Of a DNA stretch of 64,000 nt, positions 12,456 through 21,846 are shown piece by piece; within the stretch, counting starts at the first letter, position 1, and every line of letters starts with the position of its first letter. The position numbers and the translations under genes are program-made. The notes beneath the pieces were generated by a model, which was not told where the DNA came from, did not search any database, and worked only from the letters and a program-made list of their open reading frames with translations. The DNA comes from Rhizodiscina lignyota (Eukaryota > Ascomycota > Dothideomycetes > Aulographales > Rhizodiscinaceae): positions 62,001 to 126,000 of the forward strand of contig ML978127.1 in assembly GCA_010015805.1 (NCBI GenBank). Reading direction: 5' to 3'.

Positions 12456-13928
12456 TCAGTCTTCCCAGTCCTCCTCACGATGGTTCAACCACGGCCCCTC
12501 GCACTCATCGCACCAATCCGGCTTCCGGCACAAGTACTTCGCCAGCTGCTCGTGTGTGAACGCGACGTCATGGCAGTGAACCCAACTGTGATCAGAGTCC
12601 CACATTCCGCACGAGAACAGGATCCGGTGCGCTAAGCGCACATCCGCACTCTCGAGCGTGAGTCCGTTCTTTATGTGCCGCATAATTGCCCCAGCGCGGT
12701 ACAGGGAAGTTCCGTCCGTATGGTAGTCTTGGAATCCAAGCAGAATCAAGTGGCGTAGTGTCTCCTGGTGCCTTAGGAGAAATCCTCTGAGAGCGGCTAC
12801 GCTGATCCTTTGCTCTGTGATGAGCTTGAAAGTGTTCAGGTTCGGGAAGCGCACAGATTTGCTCTCCAGCCAGGCAGATAGGGCCTCCCAGTTGTTGTAT
12901 GGGGATGTGGCGAGTTCGAGATGTGTGACGGTTTTGAGATCGTCAGAGCAGTCAAAAATGGTGTCGAAGACCGGCACTAGCGTGACTATGCCGTTATTCA
13001 AAGCAATGGAAAGGGTTGAGATACCGTGTCGAACTATCGCAGACCTCAAGGACCTCGCATTCGTCGCGCTCTGCAGAAGCTGTTTGCAGATGTATTGGCT
13101 CGGTCTCGGAGTGCCTATCGTAAGGCTCAGAGGTTTACCTCTACGCTTCAACAGCAAATCCCCGTCCAAGACTCTGCACAGCCCAAGGAAGATATTTCCG
13201 CATGTCTGATTCATTTCCCGTATCAGCAAGTCTTCCGGACGTATTGTGGCACAGCGGCTTAAAGGGCACAAGCTTGGAAACCTTTCGTCAGTGATAGCGA
13301 GCTTATCATAGAACGACCGGCAGCACCATTCCTTCTGGATGTTGAATCCTGGTTGATCGATTGTGAATTGGTATTGGATCTTCTCGAGATTAGGAAGGGT
13401 CCAGACGGCCTTGCTCAGGTACTCCGCAAACTTGGCCTCCATTTCCGTTTCATCGAGTCCGGCCTCCATCCATTTCACAGACAGCACGACTATTTCCGTA
13501 ATACCTGGAGCAAATATGCGGTGAGAGCAGATATCCTTGAACGTTTCAAGCGACATCTTGGATGGATGGATGTAGACCTTGTGTAGTTGGCGTTTGACGA
13601 CTTCAGCACCGATCTTTGCGAACGCCGGGCTGACAAGCCGCATTCGTAGGACTTTCAGGACAGCATTTTGGCAGAACGGTCCGTAATCTTCGTGATGAGG
13701 TTTGTGGGTTCTACGGTCTGAACATTCGTAGGATAAGTCGATATACCCTGCGATGTGGCAGAGGACCTCGTCTGGCAAGTCGCCAATGCTGTAGCGTGTC
13801 TCTGCATCATGCTGGCGAATGGGCAGCGCCTTCTCGTGCCGTAGCGCGTTCATTGCGCTCAAGCATCGATCCAGCCGCCCTATTGACGAGAAGATGAGCG
13901 AAAGCGGAGACGGAAATTGGAAGGCCAT
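12456..13928 (-). CDS. F-box-like protein, paralogue A
   Basis: Intronless, 490 aa from the ATG at 13928. An ATG at 13853 (better context, 465 aa) is an alternative, and the frame opens at 13982 only through TTG. An F-box-like segment, IGDLPDEVLCHIAGYI, is at about residues 48-63. It is followed by a long Leu/Ile-periodic region without clear LRR consensus and an acidic C-terminus (HREEDWED). It would be expected to act as a substrate adaptor of an SCF ubiquitin ligase, but this is inferred from the F-box only. It shares ordered blocks with the protein at 21847-23445: AKIGAEV, VYIHPS, TFKDIC, GITEIVVL and GFN. The two are therefore paralogues. The target is unknown. Confidence 0.75.
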   Translation of the reverse strand: MAFQFPSPLSLIFSSIGRLDRCLSAMNALRHEKALPIRQHDAETRYSIGDLPDEVLCHIAGYIDLSYECSDRRTHKPHHEDYGPFCQNAVLKVLRMRLVSPAFAKIGAEVVKRQLHKVYIHPSKMSLETFKDICSHRIFAPGITEIVVLSVKWMEAGLDETEMEAKFAEYLSKAVWTLPNLEKIQYQFTIDQPGFNIQKEWCCRSFYDKLAITDERFPSLCPLSRCATIRPEDLLIREMNQTCGNIFLGLCRVLDGDLLLKRRGKPLSLTIGTPRPSQYICKQLLQSATNARSLRSAIVRHGISTLSIALNNGIVTLVPVFDTIFDCSDDLKTVTHLELATSPYNNWEALSAWLESKSVRFPNLNTFKLITEQRISVAALRGFLLRHQETLRHLILLGFQDYHTDGTSLYRAGAIMRHIKNGLTLESADVRLAHRILFSCGMWDSDHSWVHCHDVAFTHEQLAKYLCRKPDWCDECEGPWLNHREEDWED

Positions 13929-14213
13929 CTGGAGAGGGACACCAAATGATTGTGGGGATCTGTGTGATAAATTACAGAGCAAAGAAGAACGGTGGTTGAG
14001 AGATTAGACCTCAGCTGTACTCCGCGTTGAGCATTGCCCACCGCACCCACTCATATACAGTGTAAATTGATGAATGTGACTGAGCACGTGATGCGACCTG
14101 CCAACGACTCTCCTTGTCATTACCTTCATTAATTTTTTGAGAACCTCTCATTTAGCTGTAAATAACTCCGCTCGGGATCTAGCTCATGGCCTTCGTCATA
14201 ATATCTTCAGGCA

Positions 14214-14848
14214 TCAAGCCTTCTCAGCATCCTTCGCCTCCTCACTGCCCACGGGAACCAGCTTCCCAACCACCAAATACTTCTCATTGAATCTCTCTTC
14301 CCATCCTCTCAGCGACTCCATCTCATCAGGACCCAAATCGCTCAGGGTATCCAGCGGACCCTCCAAATCCTTGGTCAACATATCTTCATCGAAGCTCCCA
14401 CATGCCAAGCCTCTGGTTGCATCCCGGCCTGCGAAGTTGTGATAAGGTCCGCCAGGGCCATAGAAATTGCGGCCAGAGCTCACGTCGAAGACTTTGCCGC
14501 GTACGGCGAAGTAGACGGGCATATTGTTCAGTCCATCATACGGCAGGAGCGTTGGAGGAGTAAAGGTACGGAAGACCGTTGGTGGTGGAGCACGCGGGAG
14601 CGCGGGAGGGGCGCGAGGCTTGAGGCGGAGGTAGATCAGATAGCCGAAGAGGGAGAGGAGAATGAGGTTAATGGGAGTAATCAGTGGTGCACTGGAGATA
14701 TGTCAGTACATATGAGTGTATATATAGGAGGAATCCATCTTCCGGTTCGGCAACGTACGCTTCAGTCGCTGGTGGTACTGATGCTGGAATTTATTAGCTG
14801 GTAGAGTCTCTCAATGCTCGGAGCTTGCTTACAAGAATTGTCTGCCAT
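14214..14848 (-). CDS. DAP1: Dap1/PGRMC-like cytochrome b5-fold haem-binding protein
   Basis: Damage-resistance protein 1 homologue. It binds haem through a tyrosine and supports P450 enzymes of ergosterol synthesis (Erg11) at the ER. Exons: 14848-14833, 14783-14759 and 14691-14214, giving 172 aa. The first two exons are only 16 and 25 nt, so the gene start is invisible to ORF calling. The product starts MADNSSSVPPATEA and has one membrane span (PINLILLSLFGYLIYL). It then has a Pro-rich linker and the cytochrome-b5-like domain with the diagnostic NFYGPGGPYHNFAGRDATRG, which carries the haem-ligand tyrosine. The C-terminus is charged. Introns are 49 and 67 bp. Confidence 0.93.
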
Positions 14849-15940
14849 GTTGTGCTTTCCGTGGTCTTCGCAGGAAGTTCACAGGTCGTCAAAGAAATGC
14901 GGGTGGAGGTGGGTGCATGTCCGCCTTTGACGGCGGGATGAGGTCAGCCCTGCTCGGAAGTGTCCCGGCTTCCAGTTATTAGCAGCAGGGGTAGGTGTGT
15001 ATGGCAGGGATCGATATTTAAGGGCCGGGATCTCCTTTCTCGCACAAACGGTACACCACTCCCAGAGTTAGCATCGGAATAGGCTTCAGGAGGTTCTAAT
15101 TATGTTCCGGCTGCCCCGCCGTTGGTCGTTAAGTCACACAACCCGGTGGGCGTCAGCCCTGCAATTATCCGCGCTTCGAGCTGTCCCTGGAAGCGTGGTG
15201 TTGATACTGCAGCAACGCAGTCCAGAGCCATTCAGACAGTTTGTTGTGAGCAGTGCGAGTAACTGGGCATTGACCACCTCACGCGGAGAAATGTTCGCCT
15301 TTCTTTGGGGCGTGGGCGGGCTCAACTTGAAACAAACAGTTGAAACAAGCGTGAAAGAGCGGAAAGCATGCTGCAGCGCCAATCTCCAATCTCGCATTAG
15401 CGCGTTGTGCCACACAAGGTTCGCGACTTTCTGCCATCATACTTACCACCTCACCCTTTCCTGTACACCTTCTTGCTGTCGAATAGTTTCTTTCATCCCA
15501 GCCTCCTCCTGTCCTTGCCCTCTGCCAGTACTCTTTACTCGTGTTAGCATTTGCGCCTGAGCGGAACCTCTTCGAGCACTAACGACGCGACGCCGCTTCC
15601 TTCTACACGCCTCTGCACCACAGCACCTGACCATCCACGATGAACTGATCTCTGTGCTCCTGATTGAGATTACGGAAGTTGTACTGGGCGCACTTGAGGC
15701 TAAACCGTTCTTTCATTTGTTCCCATTGGTAAGAACACCTCTGATTTTTCCTTGTTTGCATCGTACTCTGTCCGCGTCGATGACTTCAACACCATTCCTA
15801 CGACACTAAACCCGGAGAACCTGTTCGCCCCGTATCGGCTATCTTTTCACTGGATTACTGGAGTTTGGACAGCGCGTCATTCGCTTTCGTCGCTTCCATC
15901 TGTGACGAGAGGCAAAAAAGCTACAGCAAATAGCCTCCCG
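14849..15940. other. Intergenic / probable long 5' leader of the repeat-protein gene
   Basis: About 1.1 kb between divergent genes. An ATG ORF at 15102-15560 is Ser/Cys-rich, unrecognised, and has the composition of a shadow frame. From about 15440 to 15750 the strand is CT-rich, which suits a 5' UTR of the gene starting at 15941. No repeats were seen. Confidence 0.4.
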
Positions 15941-17404
15941 ATGGACCCCACTCTCCATGGCTTTCTTAGCTCCCTCCGCAATCTCTTCTTCCTCTCCCTC
16001 CTAGAAGCCCCCGCAGCTGTTATCCTCTTCGGTGCTGGCATCATTCTCGTTTGGATCAATATCTTCCTCTGGTTTCTCGGACATGTTGCGGCGATCATCA
16101 GAACACTGTACAGAGTCCACGTCATGTCCAAGGCTGTCGCGCAACAGTGGCAGCTTCAAATCATTGCCTGGTTGCAGGCTGTGGGAATTCCGATGCTCTT
16201 CGCAGATCTTGGGGTCGACCTTGACCTCCCTAAGTTAGATCTATCCTCGATAGACCTCTCGAACCTTGGATTACCCAAGCTGGATTTACCCAAGCTCGAA
16301 TTGCCCCAGTTAGAGCTCCCCAAGGTCGATCTGCCGGAAATCGATATTCCTCAGCTTGAAGTACCTGAATTAGACATACCAGGAGTTGAGCTTCCTAAGT
16401 TCGAGCTTCCGCTGCTTCAGCTGCCACCAAAGCCAATGCCTCTGCCTACGCCACAGGACGAGGTACCAGAATTCAAATTCCCTCCTGTACAACTTCCTCA
16501 GCTCCAGCTTCCACAGTTGCAGTCAACACTGAATCCGCAGCAGCCCGACGAACAACAAGTCGAGCCACCTAATATACAGTCAAATATCGAAATCGATCCA
16601 CTGGAAGGCCAGAGTTCCTTGGACGATGTTCGCAGCCTGGTCGAGACAAAGTTCGGTGAAGTTCAAGAACTCTTGAAGGAAGTACAGCGTAGATTGTCCA
16701 TACAACCTTCGGAACCGCCTGGCGGAGATACTACATCTGTGCCAGAGGGGGGAGAGGCTGCCGACGAGCCGCCTCCTGAAATTGCATCAATTGCAGACTC
16801 AACGCAAACTACTTCCGCAGAAGTCACAAAGCCTCCGGTCAGCGGGCCAGCCCCTAAATCGAAATTTACCACCAATCCCAAGCTCGATGCAACTGCAACA
16901 GTAAGCTCAAACGAGCCTTCGGTCGAGATAGCAGCTCCTGACGAGGGGAAGACTTCTGTGCGGGATGCTAGCGCGGAAGACAGGAAGAAATCTACCGCCG
17001 ATGTAGCAGCAAGCACCTCGCAAACATCCAAGATGCCTGTCCAGGCGAAAAGGCCCACAGTAGCAATCGCATCTCCTGCGGTCGACTCCGGCAAAGGAAC
17101 AGCCGAAACTCCTAAGGCCCCTATTGAAATCAAACAGCCTACTGTACCAGCGCAGAAACCACCTGTCGTTCCAACAGCTACAGTGAGCGCCGCCATTCCA
17201 GCCGCATCTAGCAATCCACCGGCAGCTGCAGCATCAGCGGCCAGCGGAACGAGGCCCACTACACCTGCCATTCCCGCTGCAACGGGACAGAAAATTTCAA
17301 TACCTGTTCCAATACCTGTTCCGAATCCAGCTTCAATTGTTGCAGCCGCCCAACGGTCCGTACAGGCCGCTACTCCAGCTCGGCAACCAGCTGTCCGCAA
17401 ATGA
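15941..17404 (+). CDS. Membrane-anchored protein with LPxLD/E pentapeptide repeats
   Basis: 487 aa, intronless, not matched to a known family. The frame is open back to 15752 only from a TTG; the first ATG is 15941 (MDPTLHGFLSS). An N-terminal hydrophobic hairpin or helix at about residues 20-55 is followed by a stretch of roughly 15 pentads of pattern [LIV]-P-x-[LVIF]-[DE] (for example LPKLD LPKLE LPQLE), encoded at about 16213-16440. Next come a Gln-rich bridge, a short coiled-coil-like segment (SLVETKFGEVQELLKEVQR) and a long low-complexity Ala/Pro/Thr/Ser tail. The pentads resemble in style, not in sequence identity, the beta-type repeats of AHNAK. The function is unknown. A scaffold at a membrane is a guess. 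Confidence 0.75.
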   Translation: MDPTLHGFLSSLRNLFFLSLLEAPAAVILFGAGIILVWINIFLWFLGHVAAIIRTLYRVHVMSKAVAQQWQLQIIAWLQAVGIPMLFADLGVDLDLPKLDLSSIDLSNLGLPKLDLPKLELPQLELPKVDLPEIDIPQLEVPELDIPGVELPKFELPLLQLPPKPMPLPTPQDEVPEFKFPPVQLPQLQLPQLQSTLNPQQPDEQQVEPPNIQSNIEIDPLEGQSSLDDVRSLVETKFGEVQELLKEVQRRLSIQPSEPPGGDTTSVPEGGEAADEPPPEIASIADSTQTTSAEVTKPPVSGPAPKSKFTTNPKLDATATVSSNEPSVEIAAPDEGKTSVRDASAEDRKKSTADVAASTSQTSKMPVQAKRPTVAIASPAVDSGKGTAETPKAPIEIKQPTVPAQKPPVVPTATVSAAIPAASSNPPAAAASAASGTRPTTPAIPAATGQKISIPVPIPVPNPASIVAAAQRSVQAATPARQPAVRK

Positions 17405-17529
17405 TTCCAGGAGTGTCCGCAGTTGTTTTCTCGTTCACACTACTTAGTTCTCGGTAAAACTTGCTGACTCTTAATCGAATAGTAAACTATAACCGTCACA
17501 ATATCTTCTAATTCCCCTCGAAAATCAAC

Positions 17530-19535
17530 ATGTGGAAACGATTGAATTTTGCGAATCGGACAAAGGAAGCGTTCGCTGAAGCATCGCCGGCTGAACGTTC
17601 CGATGATGCCTTCAATGCTCGTCCGTACCGACTGGAACCGTTCGATTTGTGAGCCTGACTCTGGTAATGATTAATGGAAATAGTCAACTAACCATTTCAA
17701 AGCCGCGCTGTTCCTCACATGGCAAACCCTAATTCGGAAGACGCTAAACATCCATCCGGGGTCCCTACGATAGCAGCATCTTCCGTCTACTCTCAACCGA
17801 CAGCCTACAGCCCTAACCCGAGAGCCACATTAGCTGCACCATGGCACGATGAGTACCACGAGGACATCTCTCCCCCGAGCACTGCAGGACGAGAAATCCA
17901 TGGCGATGGAAGAGTTTCACCGATCGATGAACATCCACTTCCAACTACTCAGCCCGAACGCCCCAGTCCGAGATACACAAGTCAAATACCCAGACCACAA
18001 CAGGCTAGCTCAGGTGCGTCCCTAATTTTATTATAGTTTCAGTTTTCTTTGCTTAGCACGGGGATTGCACTTTTTCTTTGGAGGGCTATGCTAAGCATTC
18101 TACTAGGCACAAGATGGGACACGTACTCTGGCGAACCGACCAGCAATGCATCCGGAAAGACTGGCCAAGTCACCCCTGGCAACCCGCCCTATAATTCCAA
18201 CGACAATGAAAACATTCCTCCTGGCAATAGCAGCTTCGCGGATCAACTGCAGAAGAGAAATTCTCTGACGGAGCGTGCGTCTCGCTTTGCGCCGAAGAAA
18301 TTCGCCAAAAGTATAAAGCCTCAGGAACCATGGAGTCGCGCGATCGGCAGGACAAATTTTGTTGACCCGGTCAATGATACGCCTCAGGAACAGCGGATCG
18401 CTATCCCACCGCGAAACCCGAAGAGGACAAATGCAACTATTAGTCCTGTAGAAAGTCCCGAAAACGGTGAGACCCTTCTTGTTTCATACACGCATGAGCC
18501 ACTCTTTATGCGACCGGCAACCTGGAACGTCTGCATATGCAGTGTTCCCGGTGCACGTCCGCGCGGAAGCCCCACGTCACTGTCACTGCTATCACGGTAC
18601 CATATCAAACACTGACGCCCACTGTAGATAATTATGCATCGCGTAGTATTGGCGACGATTCCAATTTCGCTAGTAGACGCGACAACGAGGACACTCTTGC
18701 TGCGCTGACGGCTAGGCGTGTTAGTGACGTGGACGACAAGGAGCACCCTGTTAGCCGCTTCAGTTGGTCAACGCATGCTACTGGCACAACACACCGCACA
18801 TCGGGAGGTCACGATAGCACTTACGACGACCCAAGTACGCCGCCTCCAATGCCTCTGAACATGTCGATATTCAGAAAGAGCGTTGGCTCGAAGAATCCAG
18901 ACTCGCCGTCTCCCAGCCCGAGCACACAGAGAAAGCAGCTCCCAACGCCAAAGCAGGATAGCATCCTGGACAGAAAACGACCAATTCCTAGAGAGGATCT
19001 AGCTACTGAACCGCTAGTTGAACCTGCTCCATCCATCAAGTCCTCAACCTCAACTGCGCGAAAGCCTGTTGGTTTTCCGAAAGGCCTGGGCATCTCCACC
19101 GCCCCTGGCGTAAAGCATACTAATTCTATCTACGATTCATCTTCCACCCACTCTAAGACTTCATCCAAGGAGCCACGAACCAAGGCTCTCCCACCTGCTC
19201 CACGTATCCTTGACTCCACGAAGAACGGCCCAGTCGACCATGTCGACGAGCTGCGCGCCCAACTCGACGACCTTTCGTTGCGGCGCACTAATATCAACAC
19301 CGCGATCCATAATCTCACCAGAGCGCAAGCACGGAATCAGAATCCGATGGTAACGGATTGGCGCGCAGCGAGGGCGGCTGAGAGGAAGGTGCAAGCTTTG
19401 AGAGATGAGTTGGCCGAGATCAACAGGGAGGAGCATGATGTGGGTTTGAGGCTGCATCGCGCGTACAAGAGGAGGGAGCGACAAGGTGATTGGGAGGGAA
19501 CGAGTGCGCTGTGGGTTAGGAGAGTAACCAATTGA
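17530..19535 (+). CDS. Conserved-type hypothetical protein with C-terminal coiled coil
   Basis: Not recognised. Exons: 17530-17648, 17703-18013, 18107-18466 and 18628-19535, giving 565 aa in one uninterrupted frame. The last intron is 161 bp, and the ACTGACGCC branch-site sequence just before its CTGTAG acceptor supports the join; a closer AG at 18542 would break the frame. The start ATG at 17530 gives MWKRLNFANRTKEAF. The middle is disordered, rich in Ser, Pro, Thr and Asn. The last 110 residues are highly charged and helical (DELRAQLDDLSLRRTNI, then AERKVQALRDELAEINREE), predicting a coiled coil. That region ends in an Arg-rich helix and the motif DWEGTSALWVRRV. No enzyme motif is visible. 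Adjacent to the repeat protein on the same strand. Confidence 0.75.
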
Positions 19536-19970
19536 GGGCTCGTGGAAGTGGAGTATCTTGGGCAAGGACAGCATTCTCATGGTGTTTCGTATGGAGTAGG
19601 ACGAAGACTGGCTGCTGGACAAGCTTGCACATTCCAAATGGAGATTGGTCTTGTGGGTCAGGCTGGTATTAGAAGGCTGGTTGCATTACTTTTCTTTGGG
19701 TAGAGTGAGGATCAGGGATCTCGCTCGTCTTCTTTTCTTCTTGATCGTGTCACTTTGAGTGGCTTCTTGGCAGCGACCTGTATGATAATGCTCAAAGATT
19801 CACGGCTACCACGGCAAACAAGGGGAAATATTATTATCCAATAACTTGATCGTTCGCTGTCATGCTTCGTCTATGTCGTGGTATCGGCCGTATCACCCTG
19901 ACAATAATCCCCGGCTCCTGGCAGAATATCCCGCTCGTGGCTTGATCGGAAAACATGGCAACGAATCCCT
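19536..19970. other. Intergenic between convergent genes
   Basis: 3' flanks of the coiled-coil gene (plus strand) and TMA7 (minus strand). T-rich stretches at about 19690-19740 may serve 3'-end formation. No gene was recognised. Confidence 0.35.
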
Positions 19971-20408
19971 TCATTTCTTCCCAGACTTCTTGATGCCCTG
20001 CTGGCCAGTGTTGAGAGGGCCCTTCTTGCCGGACAGTTTGGAGGCCATGTCGGCTGCCGCTTTCTTGTCTATGATAAACCGAAACCATCAGCCTTCCTCC
20101 CCCTCAAACTTGATGTGTGGAATGGAGCGGTAGAGGGGATGGGGTGGGGTGACATTGCGTACCAGCCTGCTGCTTTGCCTTGAAGGCCTTGTCATCTTCA
20201 TCCTCGTCGGTCTTGGCCTTCTTCGGCTTCTTGTTGTGAATGGGGTTCGTGCCGGCTATGCTGATATGTTAGTGATGTGCGCGTAATGGAAGGCGAATGC
20301 TGGCGGTCTGGAGTCGGAGCGGGGTATTTGATGTAGGCATAGCGGTGGAAGGACGAGTAGAGACGAGAAATGGGAGCAGAAAGACATACTTCCTTGACCT
20401 GATGGCAT
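19971..20408 (-). CDS. TMA7: Translation machinery-associated protein 7 (TMA7/CCDC72 family)
   Basis: Small basic ribosome-associated protein. Exons: 20408-20390, 20255-20163 and 20068-19971, giving 69 aa. No single open frame shows it. The spliced product begins MPSGQGTGTNPIHNKKPKK, has the acidic-basic linker TDEDEDDKAFKAKQQ and ends with the family hallmark GKKGPLNTGQQGIKKSGKK. The 19-nt first exon and introns of 134 and 94 bp make up most of the locus. Start and stop are both set by the family match. Its exact role in translation is not settled in any organism. Confidence 0.93.
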
Positions 20409-20829
20409 CTTGTCGACGGTTTCGGGGTACAGATGAGGGGGATGAAGAGCGTTTGAAGAGGTGGTTAATGAGGCTCTGAGAGATCTGCGGCGGCTGGCTG
20501 GCGGGGAGAAAATGCAGGGTCTGGACTTCAGGTTTCGCTATCCCTAATCGGGACTAGTCAAGTATCGTCAAGTCGTCGTGACACTACAAATGAGACAGGG
20601 ACGAGTTCTCCGTTACATACTCCGTATCTTAGGAGTCATATCGTTTAGAGACGTATCTACGTAGATGATGCTGCTCATTGGAAGACCGTCATGCTTTGCA
20701 TTGGGCCCTTTTTATGATTATTACGGATAGATGAACAGTTTCTTTCTCTCCTATGCTCCTGCCTCTTCATGAACGTTCCAAATTAGTTCTTCATAATCTG
20801 AGTGAAGACTACCACATATACCTCTCGCC
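20409..20829. promoter_or_regulatory. Divergent promoter region of TMA7 and TAD2
   Basis: 421 bp shared upstream region between two translation-related genes transcribed away from each other. A TACTCCGTA motif at 20618-20626 recurs elsewhere in the window. A poly-T/pyrimidine run near 20741-20765 precedes TAD2. Specific factor sites cannot be assigned. Confidence 0.4.
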
Positions 20830-21561
20830 ATGGAGAACCCACCTGGAGACATGAAAGTACATGAGCACTTCATGCGTGAAGCGATCGCTATGGTGAGTAT
20901 ACTAGTCCCATCATATCCACAGCCCGTTCATTGACGAGTCCCCAAGGCTGAACTCGCCCTCTCAAATGACGAGACACCTGTTGGTTGTGTCTTCGTCCAC
21001 AACGGCGAGATTATTGGCAGAGGCATGAACGAGACGAACAAGAGCTTGAATGGAACGCGACATGCCGAATTCGTGGCCATTGCGCAGATTCTTTCAGAGC
21101 ATCCGGCGAGCATTTTCAAAGAGACGGACTTGTATGTCACCGTGGAGCCGTGCGTAATGTGTGCTTCGGCACTCCGCCAGTACGGCATTCGTGCTGTATA
21201 TTTTGGGTGCTGGAATGATCGTTTCGGAGGAACCGGGGGAGTCTTGAAAATCCATGAAGGGTCAGCAAATCGCACCAACATTAATATCTCCTTCTACAAT
21301 AGGGAAGCTAATTACATTCGAACTGCAGACCCGGCGTAGATCCTCCATACCCTGTTTACGGAGGCATCTTCAGAGAGGAAGCCATCATGCTCCTGCGGCG
21401 TTTCTATGTACAGGAAAATGAGAAAGGTATCTCTCACAGAGACATTTCTGTGTTTATGGAGTGCTGATGATCACCAAGCTCCTGATCCGAAGCATAAGAA
21501 GAACCGCGAGTTGAAAATGGACATCTTGCCGCTAGCAGTTGAGAAGGACCAGGAAACTTGA
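20830..21561 (+). CDS. TAD2: tRNA-specific adenosine-34 deaminase catalytic subunit
   Basis: Converts A34 to inosine in the tRNA wobble position, as a heterodimer with Tad3. Exons: 20830-20892, 20947-21260, 21329-21426 and 21479-21561, giving 185 aa. Deaminase zinc motif: RHAEFVAI (His60, catalytic Glu62) and EPCVMCASAL (Cys90, Cys93). The Tad2-specific blocks GGTGGVL and PPYPVYGGIFREEAIMLLRRF are rebuilt by the splices. The C-terminus is KHKKNRELKMDILPL. The second intron has a weak GTCAGC donor, but its join (HEG to PGVDPP) is forced by frame. Divergent from TMA7. Confidence 0.95.
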
Positions 21562-21846
21562 TCATGGCGGTTAACCTGTCATTCACAAGAACCGCGCGTG
21601 CCTGCTGCAGGCATTTCCACCCATTGAAATATTTCTCCTTCCACACTCCTCAATACCCAACAGCTCCATTTCTTCTACACTGTTGTTCGAGATTATCCCA
21701 CGAACGAAATAACCAATAATTTCTTCGCCAATTCCCCCACACACTTCTCCTCGTGGAACTTGTGAAGTAAGCTGCTCTCGAACTTCCATACTCTGCACAC
21801 ATCTTCTAACACCAGTTTACCAGATTTTCTTTCTGGCCATCGGAAC

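Noticed and set aside
15102-15560. 152-codon plus-strand ORF with ATG
   Set aside because: Ser/Cys/Leu-rich product without recognisable features in a CT-rich leader; looks like chance openness.
16663-17400. 245-codon minus-strand frame
   Set aside because: Antisense of the low-complexity Ala/Pro/Thr tail of the repeat protein; composition explains its length.
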